DNA of 64,000 nt from an uncultured Aquimarina sp. Lineage in GTDB: Bacteria; Bacteroidota; Bacteroidia; Flavobacteriales; Flavobacteriaceae. The notes under the pieces are model-generated. The model ran no database searches. It was not told the DNA's origin and saw only the letters and a list, made by a program, of their open reading frames with translations. The position numbers were made by a program, and so were the translations under genes. The DNA lies in assembly GCA_947498815.1 (NCBI GenBank), contig CANMLU010000018.1:1-64000 (forward strand), in the 5' to 3' direction. Positions 53,184 through 61,255 of this stretch are shown one piece after another (the first letter of the stretch is position 1; each line of letters opens with the position of its first letter).

Positions 53184-54821
53184 TTATGTTATAACAATGG
53201 ATTTACTATAATCACCGCTATTGGTTTGTATTCTATATACATAAGGTCCTGTACTTAATCTGGTTTTTGCAGCTTCTTTTATGTCAATCGGTGTTTGTCT
53301 TCCTTCTGTCATAACCTCATTAGCAAGTGTAGCGACTTTTTGTCCTATAATGTTGTACAAAGAAATATCCACGTGAGCAGTCTCCGATGTTGTTACGTAT
53401 AATACTGGTTGTGTAGTTCCTCCACCTTCGTATAGGACTTCATGACCTAATTGTTCTCCTTCGGCCAGATTAGGTCCTGAAATACCAGAACAGTTGAATC
53501 CTAAGTCTAGAGATTCAAAAGGGCCACCATTTGTATCTAATAAAGATCTTCCAACGAGACCTTCATCAATACACAACCAATCTTTCATTACGGTGGCATA
53601 TACTTGCCTGAAATCCATAGTATTGGTCACGTTGCCACCTCTTGTAAGGTTTGATAAATCTGGATGATCGCCCACAAAACCATTTCCGTTAAGAGCGGTT
53701 CCAAAAAACATAGTAGGTGCTGCTGTACCATGATCGGTTCCTAAAGATCCATTTTCTCTAAATCGTCTTCCAAACTCGGACATTGTCATGGTAAGTACTT
53801 TATCATCCCAACCGGCAGCGGTAAGATCTGCATAAAAATTACTTATGGATTCTGAAAAAGAGTTGAGTAATTGCTGATGCCTTTGCGGCTGATTGTTATG
53901 TGTATCAAAACCTCCTAATGTTACCAGGAAGACTTTGGTGCCTAAACCACCCTTGATTAATCGAGAAATAATACTGAATTGTCTTCCTAAACTATCATCT
54001 AGATATCCGCCAAAATCTGTTGCTCTTTCATATGCGGCACTAATGACTTCGGCATAATTGAACGTAGTGTTCGTGGCTTCTCTTAGATATCTTACTTTGT
54101 CGTCATAGGTACATTCTTCAAGTCCATCGAGGTTGTAAAAAGTTTCGTTTTCAATAATTTGAAGTAATCTTCTTGGATCTGAAACAGCAAAAGAATAATC
54201 GCTCTCAGGGCCTTTAAAAATTAAATTTCCGATACTACCAATTTGAATCGATGGAGGACTTGCAGGAGGATTGAAAAAATAATCCGGATAAATTTCACCA
54301 AAATACCTTCCCATAAAACCAGTACGGTCATCTTCGAGCAAATTGGTATTGGCATAAATATCAGATCCTTTGAAATGTGATAATGAAGAGTCTTCATATC
54401 CAACACCATGTACTACTTTCATTTGACCATCACCCCATACACCTTCGAGTTTGTTCATAGGTTTTGGCATTGCAAAATCATCGCCAAGGTTAATAAATTC
54501 ACTAGGTGGTATTCGTATCAAAGGTCTTGCATTGGCGTATACATCATAGTCATATACTGGGATAATAGTATTAAATCCATCATTACCTCCTTGCAATCTC
54601 ACCAAAACAAGAATGTTATCAGTTTCAGCCTGGCTTAATGCAATTGATAGAGGAGAAGGTCTTGATACCGAAAGTGGCGTGTTGGCAAGCATCATCGATC
54701 CACCACCAGCAATTCCTAGGGCTTGAAGAAAAGATCTTCTGTTCCATTGTTTATGTTCGTCGGTATTACAATTACCGTTTTTATCTAATTTTATATTTTT
54801 ATTGTGATTTGTCTCGCACAT
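53184..54821 (-). CDS. DUF1501 protein with Tat signal and T9SS type A sorting domain
   Basis: The protein has 545 residues. The N-terminal region carries a twin-arginine motif NRRSFLQALGIAGG after a long charged n-region. The DUF1501 (sulfatase/alkaline-phosphatase-like fold) body includes VLVRLQGGNDGFNTIIP, GVGYEDSSLSHFKGSDIY, LGGFDTHNNQPQRHQQLL, TMSEFGRRFREN and GTDHGTAAPTMFFG. The last 85 residues are a T9SS C-terminal sorting domain (VDISLYNIIGQKVATL ... GPYVYRIQTNSGDYSKSIVIT). It is expected to be surface-exposed or secreted. Preceded by its usual partner DUF1800, 6 bp away. Confidence 0.92.
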   Translation of the reverse strand: MCETNHNKNIKLDKNGNCNTDEHKQWNRRSFLQALGIAGGGSMMLANTPLSVSRPSPLSIALSQAETDNILVLVRLQGGNDGFNTIIPVYDYDVYANARPLIRIPPSEFINLGDDFAMPKPMNKLEGVWGDGQMKVVHGVGYEDSSLSHFKGSDIYANTNLLEDDRTGFMGRYFGEIYPDYFFNPPASPPSIQIGSIGNLIFKGPESDYSFAVSDPRRLLQIIENETFYNLDGLEECTYDDKVRYLREATNTTFNYAEVISAAYERATDFGGYLDDSLGRQFSIISRLIKGGLGTKVFLVTLGGFDTHNNQPQRHQQLLNSFSESISNFYADLTAAGWDDKVLTMTMSEFGRRFRENGSLGTDHGTAAPTMFFGTALNGNGFVGDHPDLSNLTRGGNVTNTMDFRQVYATVMKDWLCIDEGLVGRSLLDTNGGPFESLDLGFNCSGISGPNLAEGEQLGHEVLYEGGGTTQPVLYVTTSETAHVDISLYNIIGQKVATLANEVMTEGRQTPIDIKEAAKTRLSTGPYVYRIQTNSGDYSKSIVIT

Positions 54822-54827
54822 AGCTGT

Positions 54828-56348
54828 TTATTTAAGTTGAAATTCGGGGATGTCTACAATGTAATCTAAGAGCGCAATAAATTGCTCTGATACTTCAGTA
54901 AAACCAAGGTTCCATGTTGGGCTTCCGCCAATCTCATAATAGGTAGGAGGGAAAATTTCCTTAAAAACACCTAAAATTTCATTAAAAATTACAGGATCTT
55001 CTATTCCCCTTGGAAAGAAGTAATTTACAATAGCTCTCACTACAATTTCGACATCAGGTCCACTTAAAGTAGTGGCCAAATTTCCATCGGCAGCTGTGCC
55101 AATAGGTAATCCAATTAAAAAATCTCTGAATTGTTGTGTATTAGCCTCTCGAGCTCGGTTGATAATAAAACGAGCACTCTCCCAGCGACCAATTAGGTAA
55201 TCTGGACTAATCCAATCTTCATCTCCCTGCCAACCTTCAACATCAATTGGGTCTAAAACTTCTTGCCCCAACATTTGGGTTGCGCCACGCATATAATCAG
55301 GAACATTAATAGTCCCTAGTGAGAACCCTAATTCATTATAAAAACATAATAATAAATCACAAGGGCTTTTTATGATCGAACCTATGGCTTCATCATTAAA
55401 AAAATGTTGGCTTTTAAAAAGTTGACGTAGTACCGGAGCGATTTCAAAATTATTGTCTATAAATGTCTGTGCCATTTGTGCTACAATAGCTTCACTACAG
55501 GTGGGACTTACAAAATATGCATATAATTTGGTGCAGATAAATGTAGCTACTTGTCTCTCTCGTTGCTGAAATAAATTATTAACAACATCATCATAATTCC
55601 AATTTCCGGTTTGCCCAAAAATGGTTTTAGAATCGTTACTAAACTCGCTTGCATCAAAAAGAATATCACCCCATGGGATACCATTGGTCTCGACATAACC
55701 TGTTAATGCTTTTGCGGTTTCCTGGATATCATCCTCTGTATATCCATTATCTACACCTAGTGTAAAAAGCTCATAAAGTTCTCGAGCATAATTTTCATTC
55801 GGTCTGTTTCTAACATTTTCATCACCATTAAGATATACCAACATAGCATTAGAAATCCCAATGTCGTATACAAAATCTCTAAAATTACCCATGGCATGCA
55901 TTTGCAGCAAGTTGTAATATTGAGATTGATACGCAGGGCTGCGATAGGTGTCATCTTCGGTAACAAAATGGTTACTCCAAAATAATGTTAAGCGTTCACG
56001 AACCTGGTTTTGAATCAGATCATTCATCATTTGGTTTTTACCTTCCCGTCTGTAAAAACCTGTGTCATTATCTTCGTTGGCCATTTCGGCAGCTTCAAAG
56101 TCGTCTCTGTTCCAAAACCCCCATAACGGAGGAGGCGTTGTGTTTAATGCAATAGCATTATCAATAAGAGTATCGACCAATGCAGATGGGTTCTGGTTTA
56201 AAGCAGCCAAAACTTCGGCTTTGGAAGCTCCAAAACCAATTCTGCGATATAAATGGTTTATTCTGGTTACGTTCCACGGATTTTCGGGAGAGGGAACATA
56301 AACGTCCAAAGAATCTAGATTACACGAAGTATCAGAGATCATAGGCAT
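54828..56348 (-). CDS. DUF1800 domain-containing protein
   Basis: The 506-residue helical protein has NHLYRRIGFGASKAEVLAAL, LTLFWSNHFVTEDDTYRSP, RNRPNENYARELYELFTLGVDNGYTEDDI and the C-terminal VEGWQGDEDWISPDYLI region, all characteristic of DUF1800. Partner of DUF1501 proteins in many bacteria, function unknown. No signal peptide is visible at the predicted start, so it may be exported in complex with the Tat-dependent partner or stay in the cytoplasm. First gene of a two-gene operon. Confidence 0.9.
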   Translation of the reverse strand: MPMISDTSCNLDSLDVYVPSPENPWNVTRINHLYRRIGFGASKAEVLAALNQNPSALVDTLIDNAIALNTTPPPLWGFWNRDDFEAAEMANEDNDTGFYRREGKNQMMNDLIQNQVRERLTLFWSNHFVTEDDTYRSPAYQSQYYNLLQMHAMGNFRDFVYDIGISNAMLVYLNGDENVRNRPNENYARELYELFTLGVDNGYTEDDIQETAKALTGYVETNGIPWGDILFDASEFSNDSKTIFGQTGNWNYDDVVNNLFQQRERQVATFICTKLYAYFVSPTCSEAIVAQMAQTFIDNNFEIAPVLRQLFKSQHFFNDEAIGSIIKSPCDLLLCFYNELGFSLGTINVPDYMRGATQMLGQEVLDPIDVEGWQGDEDWISPDYLIGRWESARFIINRAREANTQQFRDFLIGLPIGTAADGNLATTLSGPDVEIVVRAIVNYFFPRGIEDPVIFNEILGVFKEIFPPTYYEIGGSPTWNLGFTEVSEQFIALLDYIVDIPEFQLK

Positions 56349-56427
56349 AAGTTTTTAAAGTAAAATTGAGGGACAAATTCAACACAATATAATAGATAAT
56401 AACGAAAGTCTTTGTTAATTAGTATCA

Positions 56428-56435
56428 TAATTTTG
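56428..56435 (+). promoter_or_regulatory. Putative -7 box (TAATTTTG) for the S66 gene
   Basis: Exact TAnnTTTG match, 12 nt upstream of the ATG at 56448. The nearest TTTG upstream is closer than the usual -33 spacing, so confidence is low. Confidence 0.3.
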
Positions 56436-56447
56436 AAATTTTAAGAC

Positions 56448-57344
56448 ATGTTTAAGCCTGATTTTGTAGTAGCTGGGGACAAAATTGCCATAGTTTCAAC
56501 GGCCAGAAAGATTGATTTAAGGGAGATCAGAGATACTATTGATATCCTTATGGGATGGGGGTTAGTGCCTATTTTAGGTTCAACAATAGGATTGCAAAGT
56601 AACCAGTTTGCGGGGTCTGATCAAGAAAGAAGAGATGATTTTCAGAAAATGCTTGATGATAAAGAAATCAAAGCAATTTGGTGCGCAAGAGGCGGATACG
56701 GTACAGTTAGAATTATAGATAACATTGATTTTACTAATTTTTGCAAGCACCCAAAATGGATTATTGGATATTCGGATATTACAGTATTGCACTCTCATAT
56801 CCATAATTTTGGTATTCAAACGTTACATGCTCCAATGCCTATCGATTTTCACAAAGGCACTAAAGCATCCAGAAGTTATTTTCGGGATATACTTTTTGGA
56901 AAAAAAACGAGTTATACAATTCCTTCATCCAAAAAAAACAGAACAGGATCTTGTATAGGTCAGCTGGTAGGAGGTAATTTATCCATATTGTATTCGTTAT
57001 GTGGGTCCAAATCTTCTTTGGATACTTCTGGAAAGATTTTGTGTATTGAAGATTTGGACGAGTATCTTTATCATATAGATCGAATGCTTCAAAACCTAAA
57101 ACGCAACGGGTATTTTGAGACGCTATCAGGTTTAATTGTTGGCGGAATGAACAAAATGCATGATAATAACGTTCCTTTTGGTAAAAAACCGAAGAAAATA
57201 ATTATGGATATCGTTGAGGAGTATGATTTCCCGGTAGCTTTCAATTTTCCTATGGGACATATTGAAGATAATCAGACCATGATTCTTGGTGCAAAGGCCA
57301 AATTGGAAGTGAATAAAAAAGAAGTTAATCTTAAGTATGTATAA
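56448..57344 (+). CDS. LD-carboxypeptidase (peptidase S66)
   Basis: The 298-residue cytoplasmic serine peptidase has the nucleophile elbow IIGYSDITVLH (Ser109), the catalytic glutamate in ILCIEDLDEYLYHIDRML and the histidine in FPMGHIEDN. WCARGGYGTVRIIDN is family-typical. It cleaves the terminal D-Ala from muropeptide tetrapeptides in peptidoglycan recycling. YraN follows by 2 bp. Confidence 0.94.
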   Translation: MFKPDFVVAGDKIAIVSTARKIDLREIRDTIDILMGWGLVPILGSTIGLQSNQFAGSDQERRDDFQKMLDDKEIKAIWCARGGYGTVRIIDNIDFTNFCKHPKWIIGYSDITVLHSHIHNFGIQTLHAPMPIDFHKGTKASRSYFRDILFGKKTSYTIPSSKKNRTGSCIGQLVGGNLSILYSLCGSKSSLDTSGKILCIEDLDEYLYHIDRMLQNLKRNGYFETLSGLIVGGMNKMHDNNVPFGKKPKKIIMDIVEEYDFPVAFNFPMGHIEDNQTMILGAKAKLEVNKKEVNLKYV

Positions 57345-57346
57345 CA

Positions 57347-57706
57347 ATGGCAGAACATAACGCTCTAGGTAAAAAAGGAGAAAAGCTAGCGGTTGATTTT
57401 CTTGTGGAGAAAGGTTATGATATCCTAGAAAAAAATTATCGCTATTTAAAATCCGAAGTAGACATCATCGCTCAAAAAGAAAATATAGTCGTAGCAGTAG
57501 AAGTAAAAACCCGAAGTACTCCCGAATTTGGTAACCCTCAGGATTTTGTGAAACCAAAACAAATGCAATCGCTGGTAAAAGCGATTGATCATTATGTTGT
57601 GAATAATGATTTGGATGTAGAGGTGCGGTTTGATATTGTGGCCATAGTGACTAATAAATTAGGAACAAAAATTGAACATCTTGAAGACGCATTTTATCAT
57701 TTTTGA
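57347..57706 (+). CDS. yraN: YraN family protein (UPF0102)
   Basis: This 119-residue endonuclease-fold protein has GKKGEKLAVDFLVEKGYDILEKNYRYLKSEVDIIA and VAVEVKTRS, giving the E..D..ExK PD-(D/E)XK pattern. C-terminal VRFDIVAIV is typical. Function is unresolved, although genetic links to recombination and division have been reported for relatives. Cotranscribed with the S66 peptidase. Confidence 0.93.
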   Translation: MAEHNALGKKGEKLAVDFLVEKGYDILEKNYRYLKSEVDIIAQKENIVVAVEVKTRSTPEFGNPQDFVKPKQMQSLVKAIDHYVVNNDLDVEVRFDIVAIVTNKLGTKIEHLEDAFYHF

Positions 57707-57709
57707 TAA

Positions 57710-57871
57710 TGAACTCATCTTGACTTTTTCTATTTCCTAAAAAATGACTGAAATTCACCCATATTTTGTTACTTTTCTTATCTGTAGCGCTGCTATAGCT
57801 TTCAAAAAGTGCCTCATCTGGTCAAATTTCAACTCATTTTCGGTCAAAAACAAAAAGTCAAGATGAGTTCA
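57710..57871. repeat. 162-bp element bounded by perfect 20-bp inverted repeats
   Basis: TGAACTCATCTTGACTTTTT (57710-57729) is the exact reverse complement of 57852-57871. Inner parts also pair partially (AAAATGACTGAAATT near 57740 against AAATTTCAACTCATTTT near 57822). No coding frame is inside. It resembles a small MITE-like element or a large hairpin. Confidence 0.65.
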
Positions 57872-57875
57872 ATAA

Positions 57876-57905
57876 CAAAGCTTGTAATTTCTCATACAAG
57901 CTTTG
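57876..57905. terminator. Hairpin downstream of the 162-bp element
   Basis: CAAAGCTTG (57876-57884) and CAAGCTTTG (57897-57905) pair perfectly across a 12-nt loop. It may end transcripts from yraN or the opposite-strand remnant. Confidence 0.5.
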
Positions 57906-57924
57906 ATATGAAGATGTAACTGGT

Positions 57925-58027
57925 TAATAATTAGCTTAGTTTCTGGTGTATCATTATCTATTTCGTACAAAGTGATACAGGCAAGTATGATTAAAACTTT
58001 AATTATGCTTGAGAGTGATTTTTCTAT
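57925..58027 (-). pseudogene. Decayed 5' fragment of the adjacent lipoprotein gene
   Basis: Read on the minus strand from 58027, the frame gives VLIILACITLYEIDNDTPET. It aligns without gaps over 31 codons to the N-terminus of the lipoprotein gene just upstream (ALIIFVCTTSCEADNDLPET). The start ATG is ATA and the lipobox Cys is Tyr (TGC to TAC). No homology continues past the region encoding the linker. It looks like a partial duplication that lost function. Confidence 0.6.
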
Positions 58028-58036
58028 TTTTAGTAA

Positions 58037-58729
58037 TCAATCAAACTTTCTTTTTAGTGTCACATATACATTATTTCTAGACCCACCAACTGCGCCACCT
58101 ACGACTACATAATCTCTAGTTCTTGATATATTGTAAAACACATCTAAAAGATCATCTGCACCATCAAATATAATACCGTTTGATATTGTAGAGTATCCCG
58201 TCCCTACTGCGCTTACAAAGTCATTTGTAATGATGTTTAATGCTTGAGGTATAGGCATATTAAAAAATTGACCTTCATTATAAGTGGTTGGAAATATGGG
58301 GTCACCACCAAGACCTGGGTTATCTGCTTCCATGAATACAATACTTACTAATCCTCCGGCATAGTTGTTTTTGTCCCAATCGATCATTTTTTGATTAGGA
58401 TAGTACATGGTTCTGTCATGATTCGCATACGGCATGCGAACTGTTGTAATTATTGGCTGTTTATTGCTGTCAAGGCCAATAATATGAGCATACATTTCCG
58501 CATTTCCACGGCTGCGAGGTTCGTGATCATCTCTCATCCATAAGGTGGTTAAATTAGTACTGTTGGCATAATTTACATAACCATCTGCAGATAGATCTAT
58601 CTTTTGTGTAACTGGATTCTCCTCTTTTGTAATTGTTTCGGTTTCTGGTAAATCATTATCTGCTTCGCAGGATGTTGTGCAAACAAAAATGATTAAAGCT
58701 ATAACTGCGGTTAAAAATAAATTTTTCAT
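58037..58729 (-). CDS. Hypothetical lipoprotein
   Basis: The 230-residue protein has an SPII signal (VCTTSCEADN, Cys21) and an acidic linker (DLPETETITKEENP). A beta-rich domain has YVNYANSTNLTTLWMRDDHE, IIGLDSNKQPIITTVRMPYANHDRTM and a Gly-rich DYVVVGGAVGGSRNN. I do not recognise the family. It faces the periplasm or the surface. A truncated copy of its 5' end lies immediately downstream. Confidence 0.7.
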   Translation of the reverse strand: MKNLFLTAVIALIIFVCTTSCEADNDLPETETITKEENPVTQKIDLSADGYVNYANSTNLTTLWMRDDHEPRSRGNAEMYAHIIGLDSNKQPIITTVRMPYANHDRTMYYPNQKMIDWDKNNYAGGLVSIVFMEADNPGLGGDPIFPTTYNEGQFFNMPIPQALNIITNDFVSAVGTGYSTISNGIIFDGADDLLDVFYNISRTRDYVVVGGAVGGSRNNVYVTLKRKFD

Positions 58730-58925
58730 TGTTTTTCTTTTTTTGGTTTAAAACATTTTACAATGATAGAATTCGTAGTATTACAATAAGGTAACAAATG
58801 TTTCAGATTTGGGTATACCTGTTTCAAGTTTCATTTATTTTCTATCTTAAGGGTACTTTTACCACCTCGAGTAGTGTGATTTTATCCATTCGGTCGAAAA
58901 ATGTTTGAAACAAAAGTAATTTTAC

Positions 58926-60068
58926 ATGATGCTTAATTACATTTTAATGCAGTCTTTCGAATTTCTTGATCTTATTCTTTTCTTGGGGATTAGCCAAGGG
59001 GTATTTCTTGCTATAACAATACAGATGTTAAAGCATAAGAATAAATCTGCAAATAAAATGCTTTCAATAATACTGCTAGTGGCTGTAGTGATGCTTTTAG
59101 GTAGAATGATTTACTTTCGGTTTTTGACCCCGACCATGTTTCGATGGACCATTTTAATTGATGCTGTGATTTTTATTTTCGGACCATTATGTTATACTTA
59201 CTTAAGACGGTTAGCATTTTCGAATAGTGACAATTACAAACTTTCATGGTTTCATTATATACCAGTTATTCTTCATATTGGTTTTTTTATATACAGTATG
59301 TCTTTTAGTATGAATGTATATAGTGAGAAGGTATCAAATGGAGTATTTGCAACTCCTTTTTTAGGTATTGAAGGGGGAGGAATACTTTCGAATTTTTATT
59401 ATTGGTATTTGAGTATACAATTGATTAGAAAATATAAGAAAGAAGAAAAGAATAGAGTATCTTTTAAACAGAACTTAGTATCGTTTTTAACTTTTTTTCA
59501 GATATCGGTAGGTGTTTTTTTAATTATCTGGTTGATCAGTTTTATAGCTGGAAATTTCTTTAATTATTCATTTTATCCTATCGGCTATGACACCTTGTGG
59601 GGGGGTATTTCAATTTTTATATTCGTTATTGGGTATTATAGTCTTAAAGAACCAGAACTTTTTAGAATACCATTGTATGTCGAAAAACCCAAACCAATCC
59701 AACAACGATTGCCAGAGAAAGAGATTATAGCTATACAAAAGGGTTTGCAGCATGTTATAGAAGAAGAAAAAATTTTTCTTAAAATGAATCTTACACTTAG
59801 AGATTTGTCTGAGAGACTCGATACATCCACTCATAATATTTCATGGTATTTAAATCAGGTCTCAAAAAGTAGTTTTTATGACTACATCAATCATTATCGA
59901 ATTAAAGAATTCTTGAAAAAGATCGAAAACAACGAACATATTCATCATACAATTCTTGCACTCTCTATGGACGTAGGGTTCAATTCAAAATCAACTTTTA
60001 ATAAAGCTTTCAAGTTAGAAATGAATGATACACCAAGTAATTATATAAAACGACTACAAGTGGCTTAA
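58926..60068 (+). CDS. Membrane-bound AraC-family transcriptional regulator
   Basis: The 380-residue protein begins with about seven hydrophobic helices (FLDLILFLGISQGVFLAI, AVVMLLGRMIYFRF, ILIDAVIFIFGPLCYTYL, IPVILHIGFFIYSM, FFQISVGVFLIIWLISFIAG, LWGGISIFIFVIGYY). An AraC HTH domain follows (LTLRDLSERLDTSTHNISWYL and ILALSMDVGFNSKSTFNKAF). This 7TM-AraC form is common in Bacteroidota and is thought to bind DNA from the membrane. The NHL-repeat lipoprotein gene follows directly on the same strand and is a possible target. Confidence 0.9.
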   Translation: MMLNYILMQSFEFLDLILFLGISQGVFLAITIQMLKHKNKSANKMLSIILLVAVVMLLGRMIYFRFLTPTMFRWTILIDAVIFIFGPLCYTYLRRLAFSNSDNYKLSWFHYIPVILHIGFFIYSMSFSMNVYSEKVSNGVFATPFLGIEGGGILSNFYYWYLSIQLIRKYKKEEKNRVSFKQNLVSFLTFFQISVGVFLIIWLISFIAGNFFNYSFYPIGYDTLWGGISIFIFVIGYYSLKEPELFRIPLYVEKPKPIQQRLPEKEIIAIQKGLQHVIEEEKIFLKMNLTLRDLSERLDTSTHNISWYLNQVSKSSFYDYINHYRIKEFLKKIENNEHIHHTILALSMDVGFNSKSTFNKAFKLEMNDTPSNYIKRLQVA

Positions 60069-60148
60069 AAAGGGTACGATCTTATCCAAAACGTCGATTT
60101 TGAAATACCATATCTATACTTTGGATGGATAATTTTAAAATTTACAAG

Positions 60149-61078
60149 ATGAAAAGACGTATCAAAAACATCAAAACCAAAGTAGCTATTATTTTTACAT
60201 TAGTCGGAATATCATCTCTATGCATTTCTTGCTATGGAGATGGTATTGACCCTAACCCCGAAGTTGAGACTGTAGTTTCAGATTTTGCAGGGAATGATGC
60301 AGTTTCTGTAGATAGAAAAGGAAATGTATATGTGTCCGAGTATGGGCAATTTGTTAACACTGGAGGAAATGGAACGCGAATTTTTAAAGTATCTAAACAA
60401 GGGGATGCATCAGAATTTTTAAGTGATTTATCCGGACCTCTGGGTAATGCGATTGACGCTCAAGGAAACTTTTACGTTAATAATGCAAATAATACCGCGA
60501 CGGGAGATGTATTGAAGATTTCTCCTAATGGCACCCGGGAAGTTTTGGCAACCATTAACGGATGGCCAACTGGATTAGCACTGGATCATGAAAACAATAT
60601 CTATGTGTCTAATTTTTTAACCCCAACTGTACAAAAAATCACACAAGATGGTGAAGTAACAGTATATGCAACCGACCCTAGATTAGCAGGAGGCGTGGGA
60701 ATAGAGTTTGATCATAAAGGAAATCTAATCGTTGGCAATTTTGCTACGGCCGATATATTATCGATTGACCCAGATGGGAATGTGTCTTTGATTGCCAATA
60801 TCCCGGATATAGTTGTGAATGGTTTTGGGATAGGATATATCACGGTAGTTGGCAATTCTGTATTTGCAACGGGGATTGCAGTGAATAAGATTTTCAGAAT
60901 ATCATTAGATGGTGAGGTGGAAGAGTTCGCTGGTACTGGTAATGCTGCTACAAATGATGGACCAGTTGCAGAGGCTTCATTTAATGGACCAAATGGAATA
61001 CGAGCAGACAAATATCGCAAGGTACTATACATATCCGAATTTGGAGGAACTGGTGCATTAAGAAAGATTAAGTTGTAG
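60149..61078 (+). CDS. NHL/SMP-30-like beta-propeller lipoprotein
   Basis: The protein has 309 residues from ATG 60149 (MKRRIKN); the in-frame ATG 60125 would add eight residues before the signal. SPII signal: GISSLCISCYGDG. About six NHL-type blades follow: VSVDRKGNVYVSEYG, NAIDAQGNFYVNNAN, GLALDHENNIYVSNF, GIEFDHKGNLIVGNF, YITVVGNSVFATGI and GIRADKYRKVLYISEF. Such propellers bind or hydrolyse sugar lactones or act as binding scaffolds; catalytic residues cannot be assigned. Convergent with the DUF2268 gene. Confidence 0.85.
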   Translation: MKRRIKNIKTKVAIIFTLVGISSLCISCYGDGIDPNPEVETVVSDFAGNDAVSVDRKGNVYVSEYGQFVNTGGNGTRIFKVSKQGDASEFLSDLSGPLGNAIDAQGNFYVNNANNTATGDVLKISPNGTREVLATINGWPTGLALDHENNIYVSNFLTPTVQKITQDGEVTVYATDPRLAGGVGIEFDHKGNLIVGNFATADILSIDPDGNVSLIANIPDIVVNGFGIGYITVVGNSVFATGIAVNKIFRISLDGEVEEFAGTGNAATNDGPVAEASFNGPNGIRADKYRKVLYISEFGGTGALRKIKL

Positions 61079-61127
61079 TTGAGAAATCAGATTATTTGTT
61101 GAGTTAAACAAAAAAAGATAAGACTTT

Positions 61128-61242
61128 CTAAAAAGTAAATTTTAGAACTGACTGTCACATTGAGCGGAGTCGAAATGTATTGATAATAATGCCAGATTAT
61201 CTCTCGACTCCGCTCGAGATGACAGAAGAAATTACTTTTTAG
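61128..61242. repeat. Nested GAGC-family inverted repeat, bidirectional terminator-like
   Basis: Outer arms CTAAAAAGTAA (61128-61138) and TTACTTTTTAG (61232-61242) are exact complements. Inner arms 61152-61178 and 61201-61225 (CTGTCACATTGAGCGGAGTC and CTCTCGACTCCGCTCGAGAT) pair with several mismatches. It lies between two convergent genes. Confidence 0.8.
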
Positions 61243-61255
61243 ATAGCCCTTTTTA

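Noticed and set aside
57876-58027. Small ORF from ATA 58027 as a functional lipoprotein
   Set aside because: It lacks a usable start codon and the lipobox Cys, and ends shortly afterwards; a pseudogene remnant is simpler.
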